Shown: piece by piece, positions 7,531 to 15,593 of the stretch
Layout of the letters: each line of letters begins with the position of its first letter
How positions within the stretch are numbered: the first letter of the stretch is position 1
From: a virus
Reading direction: 5' to 3' (one strand)
Length of the DNA: 44,264 bases
Virus record (IMG/VR): IMGVR_UViG_3300045968_000057
Span: 1 to 44,264 of that record
Position numbers and translations under genes: made by a program
Notes under the pieces: model-generated
What the model saw: the letters and a program-made list of their open reading frames with translations, nothing else
Databases searched by the model: none
What the model was told of the DNA's origin: nothing

Positions 7531-7672
7531 CCGAGCGCCCGCAGTCGTGTTCTCCCCACGCGGCGGCCCCGTCAAAGCGCAGCCCACAGCCCAAGCATTC
7601 CACGCGCGCTAGTTCACGCTCACACCAAGCGTCGAAGCTCTTTTCCCGAGAGTCGTCCCACAACGACCTCAA
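7520..7672 (-). CDS. Zinc-finger mini-protein with TTG start (50 aa)
   Basis: The space between two neighbours is filled by a 50-codon frame beginning with TTG at 7672 that overlaps the upstream TGA (TTGA). It encodes 'CLGCG' followed 14 residues later by 'HDC', a Cys2-His-Cys arrangement typical of tiny phage zinc fingers. The rare start codon lowers certainty, but the cysteine pattern and exact tiling between neighbours support it. Confidence 0.5.
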   Translation of the reverse strand: MRSLWDDSREKSFDAWCERELARVECLGCGLRFDGAAAWGEHDCGRSDGS

Positions 7673-7893
7673 TTCACTCTCCCGTTCGGATTGATGATGC
7701 GCTTGGCCTTCGCCTCGGCGAGCATCTGCTGCGCGAGCTTGTTCGCGAAGTAGGCGTTGATAGCGTCCGAGCCCTTGTGGACGAGCCCGCGCGCCTCCAT
7801 CTCCTCAAGTTCTGGCTCCATCGCGAGGATAAACTGGCCGTCCTCGCCGATGCCAAAGAGCACATACTTTGTGGGCTGTACCCCGTCACTCAT
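7669..7893 (-). CDS. Hypothetical protein (74 aa)
   Basis: This protein begins Met-Ser-Asp-Gly-Val and has a short beta-like N-terminus ('YVLFGIGEDGQFIL') followed by helices rich in Ala, Glu and Lys. No family is recognised. The ATG at 7893 lies inside the end of the preceding gene, a small overlap that fits co-translation. Confidence 0.6.
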   Translation of the reverse strand: MSDGVQPTKYVLFGIGEDGQFILAMEPELEEMEARGLVHKGSDAINAYFANKLAQQMLAEAKAKRIINPNGRVN

Positions 7894-8059
7894 CCTCGTC
7901 CTCCTTAAACCCGGAACCTGCTGGCGTTTTCCCGTCCGCCGGGAATTTGGTCTTCAGTATATACTCCAGCGCGACCTTGAGAATGGCCGCATTGGGCGGT
8001 TCTGGGCCTTCCAGGGCCTCCTTGAGCCTCTTCTCAAAGATCGACACCACGTCGCTCAT
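7886..8059 (-). CDS. Small helical protein, possibly terminase-small-subunit-like
   Basis: The ATG at 8059 overlaps the stop of the upstream gene (ATGA); the 57-residue product ends with an acidic tail (Lys-Glu-Asp-Glu-Asp-Glu). The pattern 'IFEKRLKEALEGPEPPNAAI' then 'LKVALEYILKTKFP' resembles the short helical domain of small terminase subunits of T7-like phages, which often sit next to internal virion protein genes. The likeness is weak and the gene lies far from terL, so this is only a suggestion. Confidence 0.5.
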   Translation of the reverse strand: MSDVVSIFEKRLKEALEGPEPPNAAILKVALEYILKTKFPADGKTPAGSGFKEDEDE

Positions 8060-9045
8060 TGGCCCATGAGCCCCCCAAGCCCGAACCGGCGAGCCATCCC
8101 GGACAACCCCGAGCCGACAGCTTCTCCAGTTTCCGCCACGCCCTGCTTGCCTTCGGGGCTATTCACGGCCGATTGGGCGATAGACCGCAGCGTCGGCGTG
8201 TCGAGGGTCCCGACCACATCCCGCGCCATACGCTCTGCCCCGGAGATAGGACGGGGCACATAGGCCGCCGCATTCCCGGTCATTCTCCCGAATAGATTAC
8301 CCGCATCCGGCGCGAACGCATCAAGCGCCCGGATAGCCTGGTCTCGAGCTACGCCAAACTGCGGTGTTCCCTTGAGCCTGTTGAGTCCGGCCATCACCTC
8401 GTCAAACGTCATGGGGCTGGCCTTATCAAGCGCCGGGACGCTGAGGAATGGCTCGCGCGGCAGATTCTTTACCTGTTGCCTCACGGCATTCGCAGCAGCC
8501 GTCATCTCGGGGCGAAATGCGGCACTCTTGGCCGCCTCACCCTTCACCACGTCGGACATCTCGCCGACGCTACGGGTCCACCTCGGCACCTTCATAAAGT
8601 ACGGGGCCACCTTCGCGACGCCCTCCGCCCCGAGCCCGAGTAGGGCATCAATCGCGAAGCCCCAGCCGGGGCTCTCGCCCCGAGAGGCAGCCTTGCCCGC
8701 ACCAATCCCGCCCGATGTGAGAGCCCGGCCAATCGCGGGCGCGGCGGGCAGAAGTTCGCCCCCCGCCATGATCGTCGGCGCCATCGCCAGATGCGGCAGC
8801 ACGGCGTTGCCGATGCTCTGGATGGTGTCGAGTTCCTTGGGCTGGCCCGCGCCGAAGATCCCGCCCATGATACCTTCGGCGGTCTGGGGTGCGCCCATGA
8901 CCTTATCGCCCGTGCCCCTCGGGACCTCACCAGCCTGCGGAAACTGGCGCAACACCTCAGCCTGGACCTGCTCTTGTGTCGCCCCTTCAGGGCCGTCGAT
9001 CTGGTACGTATTCCCATCCGGAGCCGTAATGCGGTATCGCGGCAT
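8056..9045 (-). CDS. Putative internal virion / DNA ejection protein
   Basis: The 329-residue protein opens with 'YRITAPDGNTYQIDGPEGAT', then 'QEQVQAEVLRQFP'. This short N-terminal module (Tyr-x-Val/Ile-x-Ala-Pro-Asp-Gly ... Pro-Glu-Gly-Ala-Thr) recurs in phage internal virion and DNA-ejection proteins. The rest is Ala/Gly-rich with several hydrophobic helices (residues about 75-145), consistent with a protein that enters the envelope during DNA injection. Gene order after two other Ala/Gln-rich proteins matches the internal-core block of podoviruses. Assignment is by pattern and context. Confidence 0.55.
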   Translation of the reverse strand: MPRYRITAPDGNTYQIDGPEGATQEQVQAEVLRQFPQAGEVPRGTGDKVMGAPQTAEGIMGGIFGAGQPKELDTIQSIGNAVLPHLAMAPTIMAGGELLPAAPAIGRALTSGGIGAGKAASRGESPGWGFAIDALLGLGAEGVAKVAPYFMKVPRWTRSVGEMSDVVKGEAAKSAAFRPEMTAAANAVRQQVKNLPREPFLSVPALDKASPMTFDEVMAGLNRLKGTPQFGVARDQAIRALDAFAPDAGNLFGRMTGNAAAYVPRPISGAERMARDVVGTLDTPTLRSIAQSAVNSPEGKQGVAETGEAVGSGLSGMARRFGLGGLMGQ

Positions 9046-10607
9046 TACTTCACCAATTCCGCCTTGCCCCAGCCCTTGCCGGGCTCGGTCGATTGGCTGG
9101 CCTGGGCGGCGGGTACGCCTGATGGGGCCTCAGTGCCAAGACGCGGGATCAGTTCGTTGATGTCGGGGGCGTCCTTCTTCGATGCTCGCATCCGGAGTAG
9201 GCGATTCTTTAGAGCGTCGATGTTCTGCGAGCGGAGCACGAGCATCCGCGAGCGATTCGTCTCCGGCGAGAGACTGGAATCAAGCCCGAACCTGAGATAC
9301 TTATCCAATTCCGCGCCCGACGCGGCCGTCCCGCTGCGCTGCAGGATCACTAGGCTTCCGTAGTTCTCCATCACGGATAAAAATTGCTGCTCTTCCGGAG
9401 TCAACCGGCCCTTGATGAGTTTCCGGTCCATTGGGTCGGCTTTCGTTCCCTCGGGTGGGACGGGGGTATTGCCACCCCACCGCTGAGAGAGCCGAGTCAG
9501 CCAAGGATTGATCCCGCCCATGATCTTATTCAAGTCAACTCGGCCGGTCGCGAGGAGTTTGTCCATCTGGTCGAAACTGGATTCAATATCGATCGCGTTA
9601 TCAATGATCTTGTCGTCTTGCGTGGACAGGGGACGGAGTTTCGGCTTGTTCGCCTTGTCCTCAAGGCCCTTGAGCCGGGTCTCGTTCCTTAGTTTCTCAA
9701 TCTCCCACCGCAGATTTTGCCCGGCCGCTTGGGCCGCTAACTGCTGCGAGAGCTTGTCATTTCCCTGCTGAATTCGCTGTTGCATCGCCTCATACTGTTG
9801 GTCGCGGTAATTCTTCAGCGCATCAATCTGCGCGATCCTCAGTTGTACATCCACCGCGGACTTTCGGGCGTCCTCCAGAAACTTGACCGCCCTATCGGCC
9901 TCGCCGACCTCGAAAGCCGCCGACGCCATCGCGTTCTGATGCTCTCGGGCGGTAATCTCCATCGCCCGCAACTTCTGATCCAGCGGCACGCGCTCGGCAA
10001 TCATCAGCGAGTTGTAACGGCGCATCTCGTCATCAAACTGCTTGAGCATGTTCTCGGTCTCGGCCTTCCACGTCTGATACGCCGCGTCGGCCTTGTGCCG
10101 ACTGCCCTCGCGCCATCCCTCTAGCGCCCCCGTCATCGCGGAGATGGACGCGCGAGCCCCGTTCCTTCCGCCGCCAACCATCGTCGCAAACAGACTCACC
10201 GCCTGAATGGCCTTGCTGATGGTGGTGTAGGGGTCTTCTTCCTTGGTGGACGCAAGGAACGGCTGGAGTCCTCGGTTGGGCGCTGGCTGGGACTGCTGGA
10301 CCTGCGGCAGCATCCGCTTGGCGAGTTCTTCGTACTGCTGCGCCGCGATCTCAGTCTCGGACTTCTGGGCGTCCATGACCGCCTTGTAGTCGGCATTCGT
10401 CTGGCGGTAATTCCTGACCGCATCGGCGCGAGCGGACTGCGCGTCTGCGAAGGACTGCTCGCTCGGCATCGGCATTGCCTGCCGGGCGAGGTCCAGCGGA
10501 TTCTGGCCGCCGACAATGCCCGGCGCTGCCGCCTGGAGTGGCGTCGGAGCGGGCGCGACGGCTTGCGCCGCGACTTCCCCGAGGGGGTCCTGGAGGCCCG
10601 TGCCCAT
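9045..10607 (-). CDS. Large coiled-coil virion protein, internal-core-like
   Basis: This 520-residue, Gln/Ala/Arg-rich protein is predicted largely helical, with long heptad-like stretches (residues about 55-110 and 170-325, such as 'YEAMQQRIQQGNDKLSQQLA'). It has no signal peptide. The C-terminal third has 'DPMDRKLIKGRLTPEEQQFL'. It is TAATG-coupled to the downstream ejection-like gene and directly follows a similar Gln-rich gene. Size, composition and position suit an internal core or ejection protein of a podovirus-like particle; no catalytic domain was recognised. Confidence 0.55.
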   Translation of the reverse strand: MGTGLQDPLGEVAAQAVAPAPTPLQAAAPGIVGGQNPLDLARQAMPMPSEQSFADAQSARADAVRNYRQTNADYKAVMDAQKSETEIAAQQYEELAKRMLPQVQQSQPAPNRGLQPFLASTKEEDPYTTISKAIQAVSLFATMVGGGRNGARASISAMTGALEGWREGSRHKADAAYQTWKAETENMLKQFDDEMRRYNSLMIAERVPLDQKLRAMEITAREHQNAMASAAFEVGEADRAVKFLEDARKSAVDVQLRIAQIDALKNYRDQQYEAMQQRIQQGNDKLSQQLAAQAAGQNLRWEIEKLRNETRLKGLEDKANKPKLRPLSTQDDKIIDNAIDIESSFDQMDKLLATGRVDLNKIMGGINPWLTRLSQRWGGNTPVPPEGTKADPMDRKLIKGRLTPEEQQFLSVMENYGSLVILQRSGTAASGAELDKYLRFGLDSSLSPETNRSRMLVLRSQNIDALKNRLLRMRASKKDAPDINELIPRLGTEAPSGVPAAQASQSTEPGKGWGKAELVK

Positions 10608-11519
10608 CTATTGCGCCATCGCATTCAGCTGCGCGAGCGCCTGCTGCGACGACCGGATGAGGTTGTCGAGTTGGTTCTGCTCCTGATTTGCGACCTGAGC
10701 CCCAGCGTAGGCCCCCTGCATCGCCGTTCCGGTCCCGCCCATCGCGGACTGCAGGGCCTGAATCGCCGTGTTCTTATCCTGGCCGATGATGCTCGCCCGC
10801 ATGGCGAGCGCCTGCTTGTCGATCGCCCCCAGCGCCGTATTCATCATGGTGGAGTTGCTGATGCCCTGTGAGGCGAAGTATTGCTGCATCTTCGCCTTTT
10901 CCGCCGCCGCCCACTCGTCGATATACGCTTGAATCGCCGGGTCCACCATCCCCGCCGACGCCTGCTGAAGCTGGTTGGTGCCGAATTGCTGCAGGGGCTT
11001 GATGGACTGCTGCTGGGTCTGCTGGAGATTCGCCTGCTGCTGCTGGAATCCCCGCTGCAGTTTGGACTGGTCGCGAGCGTTCCGGGTGGCGTCAAACTGG
11101 TTCTTGATGTTGAGCCCCTGGAGGCCGAGCCCGGCGATGGGGAGGGCGGTCTTCAGGCCACCCGCGATGGTGCCCGCAACCTTCTCAAAGTCGGATGGGG
11201 GCTGCGGCGGGGCCTGACCGGGCGCCATGACCCCACCGCCCGGTGGCAGACTCGGAGCGAATGATGGGGCGTTGGGGATGTTGGTCCCGTAGGCGTTAGG
11301 CCCCAGCCCGAAATTCGGCAGGGCCTCCATCGAACTTGAGAAGTTCGGGTTCGGGATGCTTACCCCGCTCATGACCCCGCCCATCTGCGGCACGGTGAAG
11401 TTGGGGATATCAAACGTCATCCCGCTGACATCGGGTAGATTCGGGATATTCGCCCCGCCCGCCACCCCCCCGCCGAGGTCTCCGAGGTCCAGCCCGCTCA
11501 GGAAGTCGTATTCACCCAT
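10608..11519 (-). CDS. Gln/Ala-rich virion protein, internal-core-like
   Basis: The N-terminal 110 residues are disordered, Pro/Gly/Asn-rich with repeated 'NIPN'/'SIPNPN' motifs. Residues 115-300 form Gln-rich helices ('QQQQANLQQTQQQSIKPLQQ'). The ATG at 11519 is chosen; a GTG three bases upstream overlaps the preceding TGA and is equally possible. The stop abuts the ATG of the next gene. Likely a minor internal virion protein, by composition and neighbours only. Confidence 0.55.
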   Translation of the reverse strand: MGEYDFLSGLDLGDLGGGVAGGANIPNLPDVSGMTFDIPNFTVPQMGGVMSGVSIPNPNFSSSMEALPNFGLGPNAYGTNIPNAPSFAPSLPPGGGVMAPGQAPPQPPSDFEKVAGTIAGGLKTALPIAGLGLQGLNIKNQFDATRNARDQSKLQRGFQQQQANLQQTQQQSIKPLQQFGTNQLQQASAGMVDPAIQAYIDEWAAAEKAKMQQYFASQGISNSTMMNTALGAIDKQALAMRASIIGQDKNTAIQALQSAMGGTGTAMQGAYAGAQVANQEQNQLDNLIRSSQQALAQLNAMAQ

Positions 11520-11860
11520 CACACCACCCCCGCCGCTATCTTAATCCGATTCAAGTCCTGAGCCACCACGAAAGTCCACGAGACCCACTCGGATTGATCC
11601 CGCAAATTGAAGGTTTGCAGGTCCGGCGGGTCGTCAATCCCGAGCGCCCGCGAAAGGGCCTGCGACTGCGACTGAATGGTCTCCAGCGTCTCATCCATGG
11701 GCGAATTGGCATCCAGCACGTACTTCGCAGGGCTGGTCTGTGTCAGATTGGACACGGCCTCAATCAGCCCGTCGTGGATGGTCGAGATGGTCCCGATCAT
11801 GTCCTCGTAGGCGGTCTTATTGCGGAAAGGCGTCCCGGCGAGGATGTTGGGATCTAACAC
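11519..11860 (-). CDS. Hypothetical virion-region protein (113 aa)
   Basis: The start is a GTG at 11860 (Val/Met-Leu-Asp-Pro-Asn), seven bases after the stop of the preceding gene, with purine-rich sequence upstream. The frame is open further upstream, but that part overlaps the previous gene and looks like a shadow. The product is helical and ends with a hydrophobic tail. No family is recognised. Confidence 0.5.
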   Translation of the reverse strand: MLDPNILAGTPFRNKTAYEDMIGTISTIHDGLIEAVSNLTQTSPAKYVLDANSPMDETLETIQSQSQALSRALGIDDPPDLQTFNLRDQSEWVSWTFVVAQDLNRIKIAAGVV

Positions 11861-11867
11861 GCCCCAC

Positions 11868-13193
11868 TCACTCTTGGCTCCCGTAATAAGGCCCGTAACT
11901 CTGCGAGAAGTCACCCGCCTGCTGCTTCTGGTACTCCTCGGCTTGGGCCTGTTGCGTCTGCGCCTGCCCACTGGTGACGTAGCGCAAGAGTTGTTCCTGC
12001 CGGTCGGGCGGAAGGCCCGAGTTGGCAATCATCTGCTGGGCCTGGTCGGGGAAGGATATCGCATCATTGGCGATCAGCATGAACTTGTCATACGTCGCCG
12101 GGTCCATCCCCGTCGCGAAGTTCTGATAACTCAGCTGTGTCCCCGGGCCGCCCTCGGGCAGTACGTCATACAGCTTGCTGATGTAGTCGTTTAGCGCGGT
12201 CGTGACCGGCCCGAAATCAGCCGTGATCCCGCCCTCATGCTTCGACCCGAAGGCACCCGGGAGAAGGCCGACCTGCGGAGCCCCGCCGGGCGTCCCCTTC
12301 CCGAGTTGGTAGCCTCCAACGCCGGCGCCGGTTTCGACGAGTTGCCGGAAGAGGTCGAGGTATTGGCTGATATCTCCACGGGTCTGTGCCTTTCCAAGCC
12401 AGGGCACCAGGGTGTTAATGGCACTGGATGTGCCCTGGAGCGTTTGGCCTACCTTCTCGCCGAATGACTGCCACGCGGACGACGGCTCGAGCAGGCGCCC
12501 CACCAGTGCCTTTGCGGCATCGCCGACCGGGCCGCCCAACAGGCTCAGGCCCATGTCGCCCCACATATTGCCGGTCGTGGGGCCTTCGTTGATGCCCGCT
12601 CCGAGCTTCATTGCCAATTTCATGAGGTCGTAGGCGGCGGACATGCCACCATAGGCCCCCAGCAAAGATCCTGCCCCCAATTCGGCAGCAGAGCCCCCTA
12701 GGCCCTCTAATCCGGCCCCTAGGGCGCTGCCGGACTCTCCAGTCAGGGCCCCGGCGCCGCCCGCGAACAGTTCCTCTTTGGGGACCATGCCCACAAACTC
12801 GCCACCCGTCGCCAGAAGGTCCCCAACCCCTGCACCGCCCGAGCCGAGAACGCCCCCAGCCCCAGCGCCGGTGGCATTAGGAATCAGGTCCTTGAGTTGC
12901 CCCTTCGCCAGCCCGAGAATCGTGCCCGCCGCCCCGGCCCCTAACTGCGTCGCGAGGCCGGGGGCCGAGGGGCCAAAGGTATTCTGCCCGAACGACGCCC
13001 CGACGCTGGTCCCGCCGCCCATCGGCGATCCGGCCCCACCGGGAGAGGCCGGGCCGGTGCTCGGCGCCGACCCCACGCTCGGGAGCGCGGATTGCTGGGC
13101 GAACGCGATCGGCGAGCTCCGCCCTAGGTAGTCCAGGGCGCTCTGGGCCTGGACGTCGTCCGTGGATAGCCCGGTAATCGGATCGCTAGCCAC
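11868..13193 (-). CDS. Gly/Ala-rich virion protein, internal or ejection-like
   Basis: With the GTG at 13193 overlapping the end of the outer-spanin gene, the product is 441 residues. Residues 40-240 are extremely Gly/Ala-rich with long small-residue helices that could be membrane-active. The C-terminal third is Gln-rich ('SGQAQTQQAQAEEYQKQQAG'). No enzymatic motif is seen. It is the first of four adjacent genes of similar composition and is best read as an internal virion or DNA-delivery protein. Confidence 0.55.
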   Translation of the reverse strand: MASDPITGLSTDDVQAQSALDYLGRSSPIAFAQQSALPSVGSAPSTGPASPGGAGSPMGGGTSVGASFGQNTFGPSAPGLATQLGAGAAGTILGLAKGQLKDLIPNATGAGAGGVLGSGGAGVGDLLATGGEFVGMVPKEELFAGGAGALTGESGSALGAGLEGLGGSAAELGAGSLLGAYGGMSAAYDLMKLAMKLGAGINEGPTTGNMWGDMGLSLLGGPVGDAAKALVGRLLEPSSAWQSFGEKVGQTLQGTSSAINTLVPWLGKAQTRGDISQYLDLFRQLVETGAGVGGYQLGKGTPGGAPQVGLLPGAFGSKHEGGITADFGPVTTALNDYISKLYDVLPEGGPGTQLSYQNFATGMDPATYDKFMLIANDAISFPDQAQQMIANSGLPPDRQEQLLRYVTSGQAQTQQAQAEEYQKQQAGDFSQSYGPYYGSQE

Positions 13194-13587
13194 GAGGCTC
13201 AACCATAATGCCACGACGGCACTGCGTAATGTTCTCGCCGCGCATCGTCGAAAGCACCGCACAGTTGCGGAGGTACTTGTTGACGAGATCATTGAGCCAC
13301 ATTATGCCCTCGTCGGTGATTCTGTCATCATGGTCGATGATCACCGGGCGGTACTCCTGGTCCAGGAGCTCGAGCGGGGGTCTTACCGTCCCCGCCGCGC
13401 AGCCATGCACGGTTAACAGGCTCAGGACTACGACGAGCCACCTCCACCACGTCGACCAGGGCGCGCTCGACCCCGCTGATTTTAGCCTGATCCTCAGCGA
13501 GTTGCTTGGCTCGGCCGTATCGGACAGAGGCCCAGACCACTGCAACCACCAAGGCTGCTGCGCCCACGACGACTGCCAGGGCCACAT
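13186..13587 (-). CDS. Outer-membrane spanin lipoprotein (Rz1-like), partly embedded
   Basis: The frame contains a hydrophobic stretch 'WLVVVLSLLTVHGC' ending in a lipobox-type Cys, followed by a short, polar mature peptide. That is the architecture of an outer-membrane spanin lipoprotein. It overlaps the inner spanin gene in a different frame, the classical Rz/Rz1 arrangement. The ATG at 13587 would put about 50 residues before the lipobox, unusually long, so initiation at a nearer non-ATG codon is likely. Together with 13328-13603 it would fuse inner and outer membranes at lysis. Confidence 0.6.
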   Translation of the reverse strand: MWPWQSSWAQQPWWLQWSGPLSDTAEPSNSLRIRLKSAGSSAPWSTWWRWLVVVLSLLTVHGCAAGTVRPPLELLDQEYRPVIIDHDDRITDEGIMWLNDLVNKYLRNCAVLSTMRGENITQCRRGIMVEPRG

Positions 13588-13603
13588 AGACTTGGGGGCT
13601 CAC
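13328..13603 (-). CDS. Inner-membrane spanin (Rz-like)
   Basis: A GTG at 13603 overlaps the upstream stop (GTGA). The 91-residue product has one N-terminal transmembrane helix (residues about 6-27, Ala/Val-rich) followed by a charged helical periplasmic part ('RAKQLAEDQAKISGVERALV'). This fits an i-spanin. The downstream lipoprotein frame begins within or overlaps it. It sits directly after a holin-like gene and an endopeptidase gene, as in many lysis cassettes. Short for the family. Confidence 0.6.
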   Translation of the reverse strand: MSPQVYVALAVVVGAAALVVAVVWASVRYGRAKQLAEDQAKISGVERALVDVVEVARRSPEPVNRAWLRGGDGKTPARAPGPGVPPGDHRP

Positions 13604-13782
13604 TGAGGCTTCGGCATCGTGCCTTTGTTCGCCGCCCAGCCGAGTACGGCGGTCGAGAGGGCCGCCACGAGCCCGGCGATCCACGAATACTTGCCCATCG
13701 GGACCATCGTCCCGACTGTGCCTGACGCCCCCGCGACAAGCCCAGCCCACGTCGCAATCTTCTCGAATGTTTCGGGTTTCAT
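13600..13782 (-). CDS. Putative holin
   Basis: The 60-residue protein has two predicted transmembrane helices (about residues 10-27 and 33-51), a small loop and a short basic tail, the size and topology of class II holins. It lies between an endopeptidase/coiled-coil pair and the spanin pair, with ATGA coupling to the upstream gene. The assignment rests on topology and position, because holins lack sequence signatures. Confidence 0.6.
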   Translation of the reverse strand: MKPETFEKIATWAGLVAGASGTVGTMVPMGKYSWIAGLVAALSTAVLGWAANKGTMPKPQ

Positions 13783-14108
13783 TTAGTCCTCCGTAGCAAT
13801 TCGTCGAGCTTCCGCCCGGTCTCGTCCAGCTTCTTGTTCGTATCTTTCTGCTGCTCCTTCACGTCCTTCACGTCTTCCTCGATTCGCCGCACCTTCTCTT
13901 CGATGACCGTGGCCTTGGTCTTCACGTCCTGCGTCTCTTTGCGGTCGGCCGACTGCGCGATCTCAATCGCCGCCGTCTTCGTGGTCAGCGAATTGAGCCA
14001 CGTGGCCCCCAAGAGCGTCGAGATCGTCATCATCCCGCCGGCAACCCACTTCCACGTGACGCTGCCGTTGGGATGCAGGCGCCTCTCGGGGCCGTCGTAT
14101 TTGATCAC
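13779..14108 (-). CDS. Membrane-anchored coiled-coil lysis-cassette protein
   Basis: A GTG at 14108 overlaps the stop of the endopeptidase gene. The 109-residue product has one transmembrane helix near residues 20-40 and then about 65 residues of charged coiled coil ('IEEKVRRIEEDVKDVKEQQK'). This resembles XhlA-type haemolysin/holin partners or spanin-like proteins. The gene lies in a row of lysis genes. Which lysis role it has is unclear. Confidence 0.6.
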   Translation of the reverse strand: MIKYDGPERRLHPNGSVTWKWVAGGMMTISTLLGATWLNSLTTKTAAIEIAQSADRKETQDVKTKATVIEEKVRRIEEDVKDVKEQQKDTNKKLDETGRKLDELLRRTK

Positions 14109-14470
14109 GGGACCACGTGTCCTAACTGGACGTGGAGGTGCTCCCGGTCCGTCCCATGAGCCTCCCACTCGACGTAAAAGTCCGGCCCGAGGGTGTCCTC
14201 GATCATGTCCACGAGCAATTGGCGCCGGGCCTGCGGGACATTCCAGATCCGGAAATCGGCCGCCTTGCCGAGATAATGGGCGTTCACGGTATCGCCCGCC
14301 ACGGGACGCCCCTTATGAACGGTATCGACCTCATCCCCGGACGTGAGCCACAGATCGCACCCGAAATGGGTATAAACATCTTCAATCTGGGTACACGCCT
14401 CGCGCATGCGGTCCACCATCTTCGCGTCCGAGGCGCCCGGCTTGATCTTCAATTCCACAACTCTTCCCAC
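14105..14470 (-). CDS. Peptidoglycan endopeptidase, M15-like (endolysin)
   Basis: The product of about 121 residues carries 'NAHYLGKAADFR' (His-x3-Gly-x-Ala-x-Asp form of the zinc-binding motif) and, 45 residues later, 'DREHLHVQ' (His-x-His). These are the metal and catalytic residues of M15/VanY-type D-Ala-D-Ala or L-Ala-D-Glu peptidases used as phage endolysins. No signal peptide is present, so a holin route is expected. The start is uncertain: GTG at 14470, GTG at 14458, or a TTG at 14452 that overlaps the upstream TGA and has GGAAGAG at good spacing. Confidence 0.75.
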   Translation of the reverse strand: MGRVVELKIKPGASDAKMVDRMREACTQIEDVYTHFGCDLWLTSGDEVDTVHKGRPVAGDTVNAHYLGKAADFRIWNVPQARRQLLVDMIEDTLGPDFYVEWEAHGTDREHLHVQLGHVVP

Positions 14471-15480
14471 CCGAGCGTGGTCAACTGCGTCGCCACGTTC
14501 GCGGCGTTCCGGTAGCGGATGCGTTGGGCGTTATCGGTCACCACTTCGACGTAGCCGCCCGCCGTGCCACCGAACGCGGCACAACTGAGCGGACCGGCCG
14601 GTGCCTCATCGGTAGCCGTCATCTCCGAAACATAGAGCTGGCCTGTGTTCGCGAGCGCGCATGAGAGCACTGCCGTCGTGCTGACTCCGTTCGGCGTCGA
14701 GAGCGTGGCGACGACCGCCGACGTGCCGGGCGTGGCGCTGTTCACGTCCAGCGTCGAGGTCACCGTGGCCCAACGGAAACGCTTGCCGTACTGGGCGAAG
14801 AAGTAAATCTCGGCGCCCGCCGTGCCGTGCCACGTCGTCCGGATCGAGCCGAGCCTCTGCTTCTTCGTGTAGTTCGTCGGCATCGTTGGCGAGTTCGCGC
14901 TCGTGGAGCACAGCACATCCACGACGCCCGTATCAGGCCGCTGAATCACGAATACCGAGTACCAGGTAAAGGCCGCCACGGAGCCCGTGTCCAGACACCC
15001 GTTGCCCGAGCCGACCGCCCATGCGGTCAACTTCTTTGTCAGCGTCGAGGTCAGGCCGATGAGGACGCGGTTTGCAATCGTGCCGTCGTCGCTCGTTGCG
15101 GCGCCGGGAAAGACGAGAAAGGACGAGGTCGCGGTCCCGTTATTGGCAATCGTCAGGCTGGCGCGCTGGTTAACTAACTGATTGGAGACCGAGGCCGCGA
15201 TCTGCGTCCATGACGTGCCGTTGTCGGCATAGAGGATCGTGTTATCGGTAGCGAAGTAGTAGCGCCCTGCCGTGCCCGCCGTCGGGCGCGCGCTGAGAAG
15301 CCCGAAGGTGATCTCTCGCGCATTGACGTAGGTCGCGATGGCCGCCCAGTTTTGATCGAGCAGGCTGGTCGGGACCGGGTTCGGCTGGGTAAAGATCGTG
15401 TTCGGAATTGTGAGCGTCCCGGTGGCGTAGGCAAGCACTGGGACCATGAGAAAGCAGAATAGAAGCCAAAGGCGAATCAT
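14449..15480 (-). CDS. Secreted head/tail-fibre-like protein
   Basis: Starting at the ATG at 15480, which overlaps the upstream stop, the 343-residue product has a signal peptide (Met-Ile-Arg, Leu/Phe-rich core, cleavage after Ala-Tyr-Ala). The mature part has 'RPTAGTAGRYYFATDNTILY' and a following Asp-Asn-Gly-Thr motif, the short beta module common in phage fibre and decoration proteins (R/Px-A-x-x-A-G-R-x-Y-F-A-T-D). The rest is beta-rich. Fibre proteins with this module normally lack signal peptides. It is followed directly by the endopeptidase gene. Confidence 0.7.
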   Translation of the reverse strand: MIRLWLLFCFLMVPVLAYATGTLTIPNTIFTQPNPVPTSLLDQNWAAIATYVNAREITFGLLSARPTAGTAGRYYFATDNTILYADNGTSWTQIAASVSNQLVNQRASLTIANNGTATSSFLVFPGAATSDDGTIANRVLIGLTSTLTKKLTAWAVGSGNGCLDTGSVAAFTWYSVFVIQRPDTGVVDVLCSTSANSPTMPTNYTKKQRLGSIRTTWHGTAGAEIYFFAQYGKRFRWATVTSTLDVNSATPGTSAVVATLSTPNGVSTTAVLSCALANTGQLYVSEMTATDEAPAGPLSCAAFGGTAGGYVEVVTDNAQRIRYRNAANVATQLTTLGWEELWN

Positions 15481-15593
15481 GCGAACCTCGCGTAGTAGAA
15501 CGCGTTCAGCCACGCCACCACCTTCGGCATATCGTCGGGGGTGGCGTCGTAGATCCGGAGTCGCCCAGCCTGAATCATGCCGTCAAGTCTCAT
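15477..15593 (-). CDS. Mini-protein (38 aa)
   Basis: ATGA overlaps at both ends place this 38-codon frame exactly between the tail-stabilisation-like gene and the secreted fibre gene. The peptide contains 'AWLNAFYYARFA' at the C-terminus. No family is recognised. Existence is supported by the perfect tiling. Confidence 0.45.
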   Translation of the reverse strand: MRLDGMIQAGRLRIYDATPDDMPKVVAWLNAFYYARFA

